A stretch of 64,000 bases of DNA from the NCBI GenBank assembly GCA_025093555.1, contig JAIWNF010000068.1, positions 124,001 to 188,000 of the forward strand. The letters are read 5' to 3'. Shown here piece after piece: positions 47,596 through 59,381 of this stretch (the first letter of the stretch is position 1; every line of letters begins with the position of its first letter). Below the pieces are notes generated by a model that was not told the DNA's origin, ran no database searches, and worked only from the letters and a program-made list of their open reading frames with translations. Source of the stretch: Circinella umbellata. Its lineage: Eukaryota > Mucoromycota > Mucoromycetes > Mucorales > Lichtheimiaceae. The translations under genes were made by a program, and so were the position numbers.

Positions 47596-48698
47596 GCTTT
47601 CTTTGTAATATATGTTATAGTTTCGTTTTTTTCAATGCCTTGGAGAGTAAAAAAAAAAAGCATATTTCCATTGTATACAAACATATGTGTACAAAATACA
47701 TGAACAAACATACACACACATATATCAATATAAATATATATACATATACACTCATTATGTAAAAATATATAGTTTTTGACGATTAAGATCCTATTTTTTT
47801 TTTTGCATATATAATTTTAAATATCGTCGTACCTATTTTTTAACAATTAATAATAATAATAATAATAAATAATATTATATATAACATTGGATTGATATAT
47901 ACTTTGTATTTTTTTATAGGTACATTTTGATATTACTAGGTAGCAGGAAGGAGGGGGGGAAAAGAAAGGCAGGGGGGGAAGAAAAAAAACTAAAAAAGTT
48001 AACAAAAGAGAAAAAAAAACCAAAATCTTCTTGAAGAGGAGATATGAAATACATAATATCATGTATGCATATGTATAAAATTATTCTTTTCTTAATTACA
48101 CTCAATTCATATATGTCATGTAGATAAAAAAAAAAGTTCAACTTTATATGATCGTTGATAAAATATTATATCAGGAATAAAAACCACTACGATTTCTCAT
48201 AACTACCTGTTGTCATGTTAAGTGTCAACTTTAAAAAAACCATATTTCTTGTGTATACTATAATGTTTTTTCTTTAAGAAAAAAAAAGGAGTCTCTTCTG
48301 TGACAAGGTTGTGGGAGAAGAATAAAAGGATTATTGGCCACAAAGGGGACCAATATATATAAAAGGTCATAAAATGAGTAGCAGAAGGGAGGCGGGAGAA
48401 AAACGAGATCTTGAAAGGGAGGTTAGAGTTATACAGCCAACTTTGGAATTATAAATCACTTTTTGTGTACCTTATACTAATTTTTTTAGTGAAATAAAAT
48501 GTATATATATATAAGCCCCCTTTGCCATTTATTTCTTACACACCAAAGCCCCCTTTGATGTTTTCATCAACACTAATATCAGTGTAAGTACAAGTGGCAT
48601 ATCTTATTCCTCTTTACTTTTTTTTTTAACTTTTATTATCTCTCTTTCTTTTTCTCTTTCTCTCTCTCTTTTTTTTTTTTACAACATAAAAAAAAACA
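47596..48698. other. Intergenic, promoter side of the DDHD phospholipase gene
   Basis: No gene. It has poly-A runs, an (ATA)n stretch near 47849-47870 and G-rich blocks at 47951-47980. The last part is covered by the tract below. Confidence 0.5.
48607..48682 (+). promoter_or_regulatory. Pyrimidine tract before the DDHD gene
   Basis: T/C run containing TCTCTCTTTCTTTTTCTCTT and CTCTCTCTCTTTTTTTTTTT, ending about 17 nt before the ATG at 48699. Confidence 0.5.
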
Positions 48699-50910
48699 AT
48701 GTATTTTGAAGCAACTGGACTTAATACACCTGAACTTTCACCTGGTTTTTATACAGGTATATATATACATATATATTAATTGAGTCATAAGGATATACTA
48801 TCTTTTTTATTTATTTATTCTTTGTTTTATATTATTATTATTATTAGCAATGGAAGATCCAGAAGATTTAAATAATCAACCAACACTCGAAGACGAAAAA
48901 AACGAAAAAGTAACTCAACTTTTCGAAGATGACTTAACTTATTATGCCAACGCAGATCATGTCGTATTTGTTATTCATGTAAAGTATATATTGTTATAAA
49001 TAACAAAAGTCAAACAACAAGCTTAAATTAATCAATATACAATATGGTTATCTAAACATTTCTATAAAATATTATACTTCAAATATAGGGAATCGGTCAA
49101 GTATGTTAAATATACACATAATATAAACATTTATCGCCACCCTTCTTATTTTTTCGACTTCTATTTCTCTCTTTTTTTTACAATACTATTTGTTTTTTTC
49201 TCTTTTCAAAAAAAAAAGTTATAACAGTACAATTAATTATTTTTATATTATAATAGCAAACTGAACAATATGGAATGTTTCATACACACAGTAAGTTTAT
49301 TATTAGAAAATTGATGTGTAACAATCATATGTAACCAAAAAATTATAATTATAGTGCAATCATTAAGAGATAGCATGAAAGAAGTACTAGCCACAAAATT
49401 ACCACAAGAGGATATTCGTATCAAAATGATTCCTATTGAATGGCATCGACATGTTCATGCTCAGACGGATCATTGGATAGATCGTGTCATGCCAAAAACA
49501 ATACCTACTGTTCGATTAATTCAAAGTGATTATTTATCTGATGTCATGTATTATTTTACTAAAGAACGAGGACAAAGTATTATTGATCATGTTACAAAAC
49601 AATTTAATGATTCTTACCATCATTTTATGGAACAACAACCTAATTTTAATGGAAAAATATCAATTCTTGGTTATTCGTAAGTTATTATTATTATTATTAC
49701 TATGTCATTATTTCCAAGTTACAATCTCTCTCTCTCCCTCTACTCCCTCTTTTATATATATATATATATATGCATCACCATTTTCGATAATATATATATA
49801 TGTTCAAAAAATAAAACTCTCCCTTCTTTCCCTTTTTTTTCCCTCTCCTAAGAAACAAAAAGAGCAGTAATCTGTTTTCTCTCTCTAATTATATTTTTTT
49901 TTTAAAAAAAAAATAGACTTGGCGGCTTAATTACATGGGATATTTTATCTCATCAACGACAAGATTTAACCACACAAGAAATAGAACAATTTACCAAATT
50001 TGATATTCATGTTCCAAAACTTGATTTCAAAGTAGATTATTTATTTGGCATGGGTTGTCCTTTAGCAGGATTATTAATTGCACGAAATCAAGATCCTCGA
50101 TATTATCATCCAGATTATAATACTGTATTTGAGAATATTTATCATCCAATGGACCCCTTGGCTTTTCGTTTAGAACCCCTTTTAAATCCAGACTTTGAAG
50201 CACCTGCTGTCTCTTTGAAAGAAGCCAATGTTCAACAATCGACCTCCTTTACTTCCATGTTTTTTTCCTTATTTTTAGGAACATCCAATACTATAAGTGA
50301 TAAAAATCAAGAAACGGTGGCTACAAAAGAAGATCAAGGGGGAGGAGGTATTCTTTCGTCATTGTTTGGTTATTTTTATCCAACATCTCTATCGGATGAT
50401 TTAGAAGAAGAAGAAGAAGAAGAAGTATCTCAACGACGTGCAAGTGAAGGTGATATTTTAAGGTTTAAAAAACCAGAAACAATGACAAGCGCATCACATC
50501 GTCATCGAGCACAATCAATGCCTTCACTTGCTACAAATTCTTCTAATAATTCAAAAGAAGAGAATATCATACCAACACCCTCATTTTCAACCACGCCTAC
50601 ATCCTCACGTTCTACCACAGCACCACAAACGCCTACAACAGAAGACTATGATTCACCCTTATTATCCAAGAAAGAATATAAAGACAATCTAATGATGATG
50701 GATATAGATTTTGAAAAAATAGAATCTTCAGAAAAATCATTACCAGCATTACCCTTAGGTCGTCGATATGATTATGAATTGACACCTGAAAATTTTATGG
50801 GTATGATTTCAAATGAATATATTTTGGGATTACAAGCTCATTTTTCATATTGGAAAAATAAAGATATGCATTGGCATATCTTTTGTCGAATGGAAGGTAT
50901 TGAGCATTGA
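48699..50910 (+). CDS. DDHD-domain phospholipase A1 (PA-PLA1 family)
   Basis: Six exons: 48699..48756, 48848..48978, 49089..49100, 49257..49290, 49355..49676, 49917..50910, coding 516 residues. Motifs in order: HVVFVIHG-IGQQTEQYG (the HGIG oxyanion region), a helical stretch with IPIEWHRHVHAQTDHWIDRV, ISILGYSLGGLITWDIL with the nucleophile S186 in GYSLGG split by intron 5, FGMGCPLAGLL, and NIYHPMDPLAFRLEPLLNP. The C-terminal DDHD domain begins RRYDYELTP and ends AHFSYWKNKDMHWHIF. Relatives hydrolyse phosphatidic acid and other phospholipids at Golgi or ER membranes. A 200-residue acidic/Ser-rich insert (about 300-470) sits between the hydrolase and the DDHD tail. Exon 3 is only 12 nt (GIGQ), in the middle of a catalytic motif. 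Confidence 0.93.
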
Positions 50911-50942
50911 AAATTTTAATGTGTATTTCCTTCAACCATATA

Positions 50943-50977
<35 letters not shown>

Positions 50978-51488
50978 CTATAATTTCTCATCCAATCTCC
51001 TTTTACATATATATATCTTTGTCATTATTTGTTATTAGCATTATTTCTTTTCTTTTTAATTTTTATTATCAACAACAAAAATAATCATCCTTTTTCATTC
51101 CTTTCAAAAAAAAAACGAACTAAACATTGTTATAAACACACTCACATATCACACTCATATATATTTAATAATATCAATACGTACACTCACATTCAACACA
51201 TTTTATTGATACAGAGTAAAAAGTACTGCTTTACTTTGAAGATTTACTTCTCTCTTTTTTTGTTGTTATATAATCATGATTAGCTCAGTACGAACCCAAA
51301 CAAACAACACGTTTAAAAAAAAAGAGAATACGTAATAAGGTTACTACTACATTTAGATTTATATTACTGTTTATAAGCAAAAAAAAACAAAAAAACAAAA
51401 AGAATACTACAAGTATGATCAATACTATTATTATTATCGTTATGAATTATTACTAATAATTATTTATATAAGTTTCGTTAATTATCTT
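50911..51488. other. Convergent 3' intergenic region
   Basis: Between the 3' ends of the DDHD gene (plus) and the Zn2Cys6 gene (minus). Holds a (CT)n microsatellite at 50947-50976 and AT-rich DNA; the 84-codon frame at 51029-51283 has no domain. Confidence 0.5.
50947..50976 (+). repeat. (CT)n microsatellite
   Basis: About 15 CT units, 36 nt after the DDHD stop codon. Confidence 0.9.
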
Positions 51489-53112
51489 TTAACAGTACCA
51501 GCCTGTGGATGTAGTATCAAATATAGATGAAGTTTGAAGATCTAATAATTTTTACATTATAAATAGGTTATTACATAAAGAACTTTTTATATAAAATACC
51601 ACAAAAAAAATTCGAAACTTACTGGCAGTGGAAGACCCACCCATTAAAAAATAATGTTCTTCTGGTGTACGACTATTAGATGTATCCGAAGTAGATGGTG
51701 GATTCACAGATAATAAAGGTGGAGCAATGCCAGATGGGTGTTGATTATGTTCATGCTGATGAGGATGATGTGAATAATGATGTTGAGAATGCGCTATTTC
51801 TGCAGGTGTAGAAGAACCATGCTGATGTTGTTGTTGTTGATGTTGTTGTTGCTTTGTACCATCATAAGGTAAATGATTAAACAAAGACCAATCTCCCATC
51901 ATGAGAGAGTCTGTAAAAGGTGAGTGAGATGTTGGTTCTGTAGGGAAAAAAATGGATGGATCAGTAGGTGGTGGAGTAATAAGGTCATCTTGTGAATGAT
52001 AATAGAACGAAGGAGGTGCAGGAGGAGGTGCAGGAGGTGCAGTATTAGCTATGGTGTTATTATTATTATTATTACTATTATCATTATTGCCAACCACAGT
52101 ATTAGTACTTTTAGTACTATTTGCCGCAGCAGCACCAGAAGTAACAATTCCACTGGCTAAATTTTGTTTACTTGAAATGTGTTCACTCATTCCATCATCT
52201 GTTGTACGTTGTCTTTTACGTTTTGTTGCTGTTGCTGTAGAGTTATTATTTATTGTTGAAGAAGAGGATGTAGACATACTATTTCTTTTACCCCGAGCAA
52301 TTCTTTGTTCACCTCGTAATCTCAATTGTGCCAAAATAGAACGAGATTCTTGAACTTCTTGTTCTGTTTTACACATATGAGTAGCTAATTCTTGTGTTTG
52401 GATATTATTTGAACAAGTTGCACTTGTTGTTGCTACAGCAGTAGCACTATCACTGCTACGTCTGTGAGTAGTAGTAGTAGTAGTAGTTGCAGCAGAAGAT
52501 GAGGAAGGAGTTAAAAGAGGACTACTTGTGCCTGTACTTGTAATAGTAGAGCTAGTAGTATTGTTATTTTTACATAAGGAATGCAGCATGTTTCTTTGTA
52601 ATTCTAAATCTGCTTCAATACGTCGTATCCTTGCTTCAAGATGAGATAGATTATCAATAAAAGGATCTACATTAGTAGGTTGAGTATTTCTTGAACGACG
52701 AGAACTTGGATAAGCACATAAAACACCTGTAGTTAAACAACGAGTACAATTAGGATGGATACCATCACATCGAACCTGATAGATTGAGTTATTATAATAA
52801 TAATAATAATATGGATTAATATAGGTGTGTATGAACCCCTTAAAAAAAGAACGCACAGACAAACCCGACAATGCCGCATACATATATATATATATATATT
52901 ACCTTTTTATGATGGCAACGAAAACAGGCGATTGGTGCCCTTGGTCTTTTCATCGAGGGGTGCATTCGTGTCATCGTTTGTTGTTGAGTATTAGTATTAT
53001 TACTATTCGATTTATTATTTCCTTGATGAGGATTATTACTTGCTGCTGCTCTTGTTGTTGTTGTTGTAGAGGATGACTGTGTCATATTATTTTTATTATT
53101 ATTGGTTGGCAT
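51489..53112 (-). CDS. Zn2Cys6 fungal transcription factor (low-complexity body)
   Basis: Three exons: 52903..53112, 51623..52775, 51489..51541, coding 471 residues. The binuclear cluster CFRCHHKK-VRCDGIHPNCTR spans the first splice junction (C63, C66, C73, C80, C83, C90), so the full zinc motif appears only after splicing; acceptor CTATCAG before 52775. A short helix follows (NLSHLEARIRRIEADLELQR), probably the dimerisation coiled coil. The rest is Ser/Thr/Asn/Gln/His-rich with a basic stretch ATKRKRQRTT. Exon 3 adds NLQTSSIFDTTSTGWYC; without it the frame would run into intron sequence. No fungal-specific middle homology domain was seen. Target genes are unknown. The start is ATG 53112; a longer open frame upstream is a T-rich leader. 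Confidence 0.88.
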
Positions 53113-53159
53113 GGTTATATCAAAAAAAGTTGTTGTCAAAAAAAAATAAAAGTGAAGGG

Positions 53160-53241
53160 CAAACAAAGATATTTAAAAGGAAGAGAAGAAAAGAAGAGAG
53201 AAAGAGAGAGAGAGGGAGAAAGAGAGAGAGAGAGGGAAAAA
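53160..53241 (-). promoter_or_regulatory. Purine tract (pyrimidine on the coding strand) upstream of the Zn2Cys6 gene
   Basis: GA-rich run (AAGAAGAGAGAAAGAGAGAG and following) about 60-130 nt upstream of the ATG at 53112; on the minus strand this is the same CT block seen before other starts. Confidence 0.45.
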
Positions 53242-53338
53242 AGTAATTTTAGATCGAATTACTGCAGGTTTTGTTTGCAAAGTAAATAACTATATTTATA
53301 TAGAATTATAGTACTCTGTAACAAAACTATACAGAAGA

Positions 53339-53378
<40 letters not shown>

Positions 53379-54672
53379 TTTACTACTGATACTATTAGAC
53401 TATTATACTATCATGATTTTTTTTAGAAAAGAAAAACAAAAAGAGAGAGAAGGAGGAGCATCAACCCGCCTTGATTTGAATGACAAACACTCCCCAGAAA
53501 CTATCAAGCTTTATTATTGTCATATACATACAAATAATCCAGATTATCCAATTCACATATAGAACTAATCCTCTTTCTTTTTTCTTTCTTTAAGGTTTAA
53601 TAATAATTCAAGATAAATGTGTGATTGTAGTATGGTTATGCACAAAAATAACTATTTGATTCAATTTATTTTTGTTTTTTGCTTTTCAAGCATTATATAA
53701 GTTGTCCCTTCTGAACCCTGTAATAATAACTATTTTCCCCCACACCTCCCCTTTCCCTTTTCTTTCTCTTTTAATCCATTCTTCCCCTTGAAATTTTTTT
53801 TCCTTTCTCCCTTTCCGTCTAATTCACTCTATTCTCTCCCCCCCTTTTTTTTTTCTAACAATCCCTTTTTTTGTTTTCTGTCTATCCAATTGTTCTTTTA
53901 AAGCCAAAAAAAAGGAGAATGGTTAGTTAATAATTTAAAGATAGGAATACTATTATTATTTCTTCTTTTATGAGAATATATATATATATATATATAGTCA
54001 ATACCGGCGATAACAACGGCTTAAATATTAAAGACAATTCTTTGGAATAGAAAATGACATCAATTGTTTCACAAAATTCATGCAACAATGCAAAAAATTG
54101 TTATTATTAATTAAAAATAACTATTATTAAAAGTATTCTCGAATTCCAGAATGACCTATATAATTATACTTAATTATTATAAAAAAAGAGAGAGAGAGAT
54201 TCTATTTCTTCTTTTTACATATATTTATATAGATACGTATATTATACATCTTATGCATTGACACTAATAATACGTACTATTTCTTATAATGTATGTATAA
54301 TAGATAATAACATTTATTATTATGTAAATGCATATACGAAATTAATCGAATATTACGTTAGTTATTTTCAAAATTAGGATCTCCCATACAAAACATTACT
54401 CTCCTGTTATTCTTATAAGAAGAATCATTTATTCTATTCTATTTGTTCTTTTTTACTATGGGGATCAGTTTATTTTTCTTTTAACTCGGATAATCCAAAC
54501 AAAAGAAACCCTTACGCTCCTTATCAAATCAATTGTTTTTTCCGAAATGTTTTATAGTTTAAACTCGTCGGGTTCTTTCCTTTTTTGAGATAAAAAACAT
54601 CATTTTTTCTTAAAATATATCAGCTTCTTTATTCATACTTTTATCCTCAAAAAAAAAAAAACATTGAAAGCG
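53242..54672. other. Divergent intergenic region
   Basis: Promoter space between the Zn2Cys6 gene (minus) and the PEBP gene (plus). It contains a (TA)n microsatellite at 53341-53377 and a long C/T-rich stretch at 53738-53880 (CCCCACACCTCCCCTTTCCC, CTCTCCCCCCC). No gene seen. Confidence 0.5.
53341..53377 (+). repeat. (TA)n microsatellite
   Basis: About 37 nt of alternating A and T with one C. Confidence 0.9.
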
Positions 54673-55208
54673 ATGCCACTTGTAACTAGTGAAATGAATA
54701 TAGAATTAGCCTTGAAAAAGGCACATATTATTCCAACATGTTTGTATCAATCATTTAATATATTATAATATGGGGTAAAATTGTATACTGTTATAATTAA
54801 AATAGTTTTTTATTAGTGATCCCAGAAAACTTTAGTTCAACAACATTACTTGAAATAAAATATGCAAATGATCAAGATGCTGCACTTGGTAATGAATTAA
54901 GCTTACAAGATACTATTCATCCACCTGATATCTTTTTTTTACCTGCGGATGAATCTGAATTTTATACTTTAATGCTGGTAAAAAATCATATCGTGAATTA
55001 TTTATCGGCTGGTTTATTATTATTATAGAAACTAAAAGAAATTGATTCTATTTAGATTGATCCAGATGCACCTTCAGCTCAAGATAATCATTATAGTCCA
55101 TTTCGTCATTGGATTGTTACTAATATTCCAGGTTTATATCATTAATATTAATTTGGGGGGGGGGTGATGGGACAACACATAATAGTTTCTTATATATTAA
55201 CAATAGAA

Positions 55209-55252
<44 letters not shown>

Positions 55253-55494
55253 GATCAGCACCACAAATTAATGGAAGTACAGCAAATCAACTGTCATCTT
55301 ATTACAAACCATCCCCACCCAAAGGTACTGGATTTCATCGATACATTTTCTTTCTTTATAAACAAAAAGATGGAAAATTGGATATAAATAATTCAAGTAT
55401 TCCAGAATCACGTGCCAAATTTGATTTTCAGCAATTTGCAAAAGACAATCAACTTACTCTTGTTGGTGTAAACTTTTTTAAAGCATCTTCTTAA
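54673..55494 (+). CDS. Phosphatidylethanolamine-binding protein (PEBP/YbhB family)
   Basis: Four exons: 54673..54739, 54817..54977, 55056..55131, 55253..55494, coding 181 residues, the standard size. Family motifs: LALKKAHIIP, LIPENFSSTTLLEIKY, FYTLMLIDPDAPSAQDN (the DPDAP anion-binding loop), FRHWIVTNIPG, SYYKPSPPKGTGFHRYIFFL (the P.PP.G.GFHRY signature) and the C-terminal helix FDFQQFAKDNQLTLVGVNFF. In yeast the homologue Tfs1 inhibits carboxypeptidase Y and a Ras-GAP; animal members regulate Raf. The first donor is GTTTGT, weaker than the others but the only one that keeps the frame. Intron 3 carries a 37-nt AT microsatellite. Only 56 nt separate its stop from the start of the Dam1-like gene. 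Confidence 0.93.
55210..55247 (+). repeat. (AT)n microsatellite in PEBP intron 3
   Basis: About 18 AT units lying close to the acceptor of intron 3. Confidence 0.9.
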
Positions 55495-55550
55495 AAAACT
55501 TATTATATAATAAAGAACACCCCCTCCTTTTTTTTTAATATAATCTTATA

Positions 55551-56487
55551 ATGAATGTAAATAATAATCAAACAACAGCAATACCACAAGAAGAAGAATA
55601 TATTGGTTTAGATTCTTTAACAGATGCTTTAGTTACTGTGGGTGATTGTTTTGGTACAATGAATCAGCAAATGAATAACTTGAATCAAGCTAATGAATCA
55701 CTTCAACGACTCAATCGATCATTTGGTGCTTTTTTATTTGCAATGACAGCGCATGGTTCTGCTTTACAATATAATCATGTAAAATAGTAATTTAAACTTG
55801 GACTCTATTTTTAATATAACACCCCAACCATTATTATCTCTTCGTTTTTTTTTTCTTATGCATAAAAAAACAATAACAATAAACAATAGATACCCGATAC
55901 CAATTTATCCAAATCATCCAATCGTCATAATCAACAAGGTCGAATCGAAAAGAAAACAAATAAAGGTTCAGGACGACGATTTTCTTCAAAGGTAAAAAAA
56001 AAAAAATCAACGAGATAAACCTCCAATCCACTAATTATATACCTTTTTAGATTGATATTTCAAAAATTCTTGATGTTCTTCCACGTCAATTTCGAGAACA
56101 AAGTGTAAATTATTATTAACTATTGAGGAGAAAGAGGGAGAGAGAGAGTGAAGGACAGAATCAATTGGATTATTCTAATATATATATAATTTAGGAACAT
56201 ACAAAATTTATGAAAAAAGTACTTAAAGGACTTTCTAAAGAACCACAAGGATATACATTAGCTGAATTAGCTAAAGTAGCTGACATTCCTCAACATAAAG
56301 TAACAGAATGTTTAAAAGAACTTGTACATAGTAAACATGTATTAAAACGACCTCGCAGGGTAAATACGTAGAGTATCTATCTATGGGTAGTTGTAGTTTT
56401 TTATTAACTCTCCCACATTTTTATCTTTTATAGGGTAAATTAACTACATATCAATTTAATCCAGATCGATATCCTTCATTACAATAA
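55551..56487 (+). CDS. DASH complex subunit Dam1-like protein with winged-helix-like C-terminus
   Basis: Five exons: 55551..55778, 55890..55991, 56051..56104, 56195..56359, 56434..56487, coding 200 residues. Residues about 17-75 match the Dam1 family: LTDALVTVGDCFGTMNQQMN, NLNQANESLQRLNRSFGAFLF (family pattern: L..N..LS.FNESFGSFLYG). In yeasts Dam1 is the microtubule- and Ndc80-contacting subunit of the DASH ring at kinetochores. Residues about 122-200, FMKKVLKGLSKEPQGYTLAE, LAKVADIPQHKVTECLKELV, then HSKHVLKRPRRG and TYQFNPDRYP, look like a winged helix (helix-turn-helix plus wing), which I do not know from Dam1 proteins. Exon 3 must end AGT^GTAAAT, not at the earlier GT, to keep the frame. 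The gene follows the PEBP gene closely in the same orientation. Confidence 0.65.
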
Positions 56488-56686
56488 AAAAAAGAAGAAG
56501 AGAAAAGAACTTTATTATACAAAAAAAACTTGGAATATTGTTTGGCTATAAAAACACACACACACACACACACACAGACGTAGATAGGAAGGGAGCAGGA
56601 AATAAGAGAGAAAAAAAAAGTTGATGGGGGGGGGAATCATATATTAATATATATATATTTAAAAGAAAAAAAAATAGACAAGGATT

Positions 56687-58515
56687 TTACTGATGTGATG
56701 ATGAAGTAGAAGAAGAAGGTGTCGTTGAAGGTTGTGATGGAAGAGTTTGTTGTAATGCTGTTAATGTCGTTTGTGTTTGTGATAAATGTTGTGATGGTGG
56801 TAATGATGGTTCTGGAGCCATACATGCTGGTTTATTACGTTTATTATTTTTATGTCGTTTTAAAGCATCCAATCTATTTATGATTGATTAATAATAAAAA
56901 CACACACACACACATACACTTTTTTTTTATTTCTTTTTTTTTCTATCCCTCATCTTATCCCTTCACTTCCCCTCCCCCTTTTCCCCTTCCCTTTTTTTTA
57001 CCTCGAAAAATCCTTATTACATCCAAGACATTTATATGGTTTTTCTTGCCCGTGAATTTTAGAATGTCTTTTTAAATCATGATTTCGACTAAAAGCTGCT
57101 TGACAATATTGACAAATATAAGGTCGATCATCGGTGTGTGTTCTTGAATGACTTTTGAGATTATATAAACGTGCAAAACTTTTTCCACAATTGGGGAATA
57201 AACATGGATATACTGTTTGCACTTGATTATCAACGGTTGTAGTAATAGGAGTAGCAGAAGCATATATTGACATGGCAGCAGATTGAGTTTCTGCTAAAGC
57301 TGGATCGGATCTTCGTCGTTTACGTGGTGCAGAAGAAGGTCGAGGTTGTGATAACCGTTGTTGTTGTTGTTTTTGATTTTCATCTTCATGTTCTGAAGGT
57401 TGAATAGGTTGTGATGGTGGTGGTTGTGATGGTTGATGATGATCCACATGTTGATCTGGTTGCTGTTGTTGAGTTGGTTGCTGCTGTTGCTGCTGTTGTT
57501 GTTGAAATAAATATGTTTGATTCATTAATGCATGAGATAATAAAGCTTCAATCACTTCAGCTCCATTTCCTTCGCGTGCACGTTCAGTAATTCTTTGAGC
57601 AATTTCGGCCCAGTCAGAAGTTTCAAATAATCGAAAAAGTTTTTCAGCAGGTTCTTCTTGTTCTTGCTCTTGTTGTTGTTGCTGTTGCTGTTGTTCTTGT
57701 ATTTTACTTTGTAACCATTCTGTATCCACATATTTGGATGCCAAACTATTATCCCATCGTTGTTTTAATTGTTTCCCTCGTCGACCAGGTATAATGGTGG
57801 CAATCTCTTTCCATCGACCATATCCAAACTGTCGTATGCCCTGAACTAATAATTCATCTTCTTCTGTTGTCCAACTTCCTCTTTTATAATATTCATCACC
57901 ACTATCTCCATTGTGAATATGATTTGAATCTAGTCCTACACTTTCTGGTTTTATTATCATTGCCGTTGTATCATTATTATTAGCTGCGGAAGGTGAACTA
58001 TGACTACAACTACTATTATTATTGTTATTATTACTATTAAGATTATAGTGTTCTTTTAAATTATCTTGTTGTTGTTGAGGTGGTGGTGATGGAGTTAGTA
58101 TTGACGTTGTCGTTGTTGGAATTATTTGTTGCTGTTCTTGTTGTTGTTGTTGAGCAGTAGCTAATCCTAATAATTGTAATGCTGGTTCCATAAGTTCATG
58201 TGTATTCGTTGTGGTACTGCTACTACTACTATTACTACTACTAGCCGTAGAAGCAGAAGTAGTAGTAGTAGCAAGAGTTGGCATTTCAACAGGTTTTTTC
58301 CCCTTGACATCATTCATGGCTGCTGTTACTGCAGCATTCATCATTGATAATTCATGACTCGTAGTCTGTTGTTGTTGTTGAGTATTTAATGTAACATCGA
58401 CTTGTTCTGGTTTAGGTACAGGTGTAGGTACAGGAGGTTCTTCTTGTTTCACTATAGGTGATAACCTTCGACGTTTATCCGAAGAAGACGAAGCAAATGA
58501 ATAAACTCGTGCCAT
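56687..58515 (-). CDS. Transcription factor with Myb/SANT and C2H2 zinc-finger domains
   Basis: Two exons: 57002..58515 and 56687..56873, coding 566 residues. Residues 1-210 are Gln/Ser/Thr/Asn-rich. Residues about 212-265 form a Myb/SANT repeat (RGSWTTEEDELLVQGIRQFG, then RWKEIATIIPGRRGKQLKQR with regularly spaced W214, W235, W254). A poly-Gln region follows. C2H2 fingers: C438/C443 with H...H (CLFPNCGKSFARLYNLKSH), a second (CQYCQAAFSRNHDLKRH) and a third (CLGCNKDFSR-LDALKRHKNNKR) whose helix is completed only by exon 2. The finger linkers (T.DRPY, GQEKPY) are typical DNA-binding ones. The protein should be nuclear; targets unknown. The combination of Myb and C2H2 is uncommon. The tail is Pro/Ser/Thr/Gln-rich. 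Confidence 0.88.
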
Positions 58516-59381
58516 TGTGTTTTAAGACAAAATAGTAAAAAAAGAAAGAAAGAAAGAAATAGAGAGAGACAGATAAAAAAAGAGGAAGGGGTGGGGAAGG
58601 GGGGGGGAGGAGAACGAGGAGAAGAAGAATGGAGTAATAGAATTTACAACTCTAATTATAAATTATTATTAATTGTAATGTATAAGTGATAATAATAATA
58701 ATTATGAGTATAAGTATGAGTTTGAGGTATATATATAAAAAGTTATATGTAGTGTATTGTGTTTGTATATGTGCGTGTGTATGTTATAGAAGGCTGAAAA
58801 AAAAAGAGCAAGTGAGAGAAAGAAAGAGAGAACCTTCTTTATGCCTTTTTTTTTTGTATTTTCTCCCCCAAAATCTTTTGATGGGATTCTTAAATTTTTA
58901 TTGGCTATGATCTTCTTTTTCTTGTATCACATTATTGAGAATACGTTTGTTTTTTGATCAGGTACTCTATTTTATATAAGAATTCCCCAATTTAATAAAC
59001 TTATGACAGTGAAAACTTTTTGAATTCATTTAATATAAGTAAAACAGTGTTTTAATCATTTGTTTATATATACAAAAAAAATATTCATTCATATGTGTGC
59101 CACCTCAACTATTTCATAAAACAAAATTGTTGCTGCGCCCATTTATAATTCTTACCATTCAAACATATTTTTCAAGTACTTTTTTGTTAAGGTAAATTAT
59201 GATGATTCTTTAAATAAATATATAATTATGAGATATGATAAATAAATATGATTTATTATTATGAAATGACAATGATGAGAATGAAAGGTATAATAATAGA
59301 ATGATAATAGTACGATTAATAACTGAATAATAAGAAACATTTCATTATTATTTTATATATTGCCTAATTCTTTTCTTTTTA
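58516..59381. other. Intergenic; promoter of the Myb/C2H2 gene at its left edge
   Basis: 58536-58630 is a purine run (GAAAGAAAGAAAGAAATAGA, GGGGGGGGAGGAG), i.e. a CT tract on the gene's own strand. The rest to 59381 is AT-rich with no gene. Confidence 0.5.

Noticed and set aside
52051..52353. Leu-rich plus-strand frame opposite the Zn2Cys6 gene
   Set aside because: Antisense translation of Asn/Ser/Thr codon runs.
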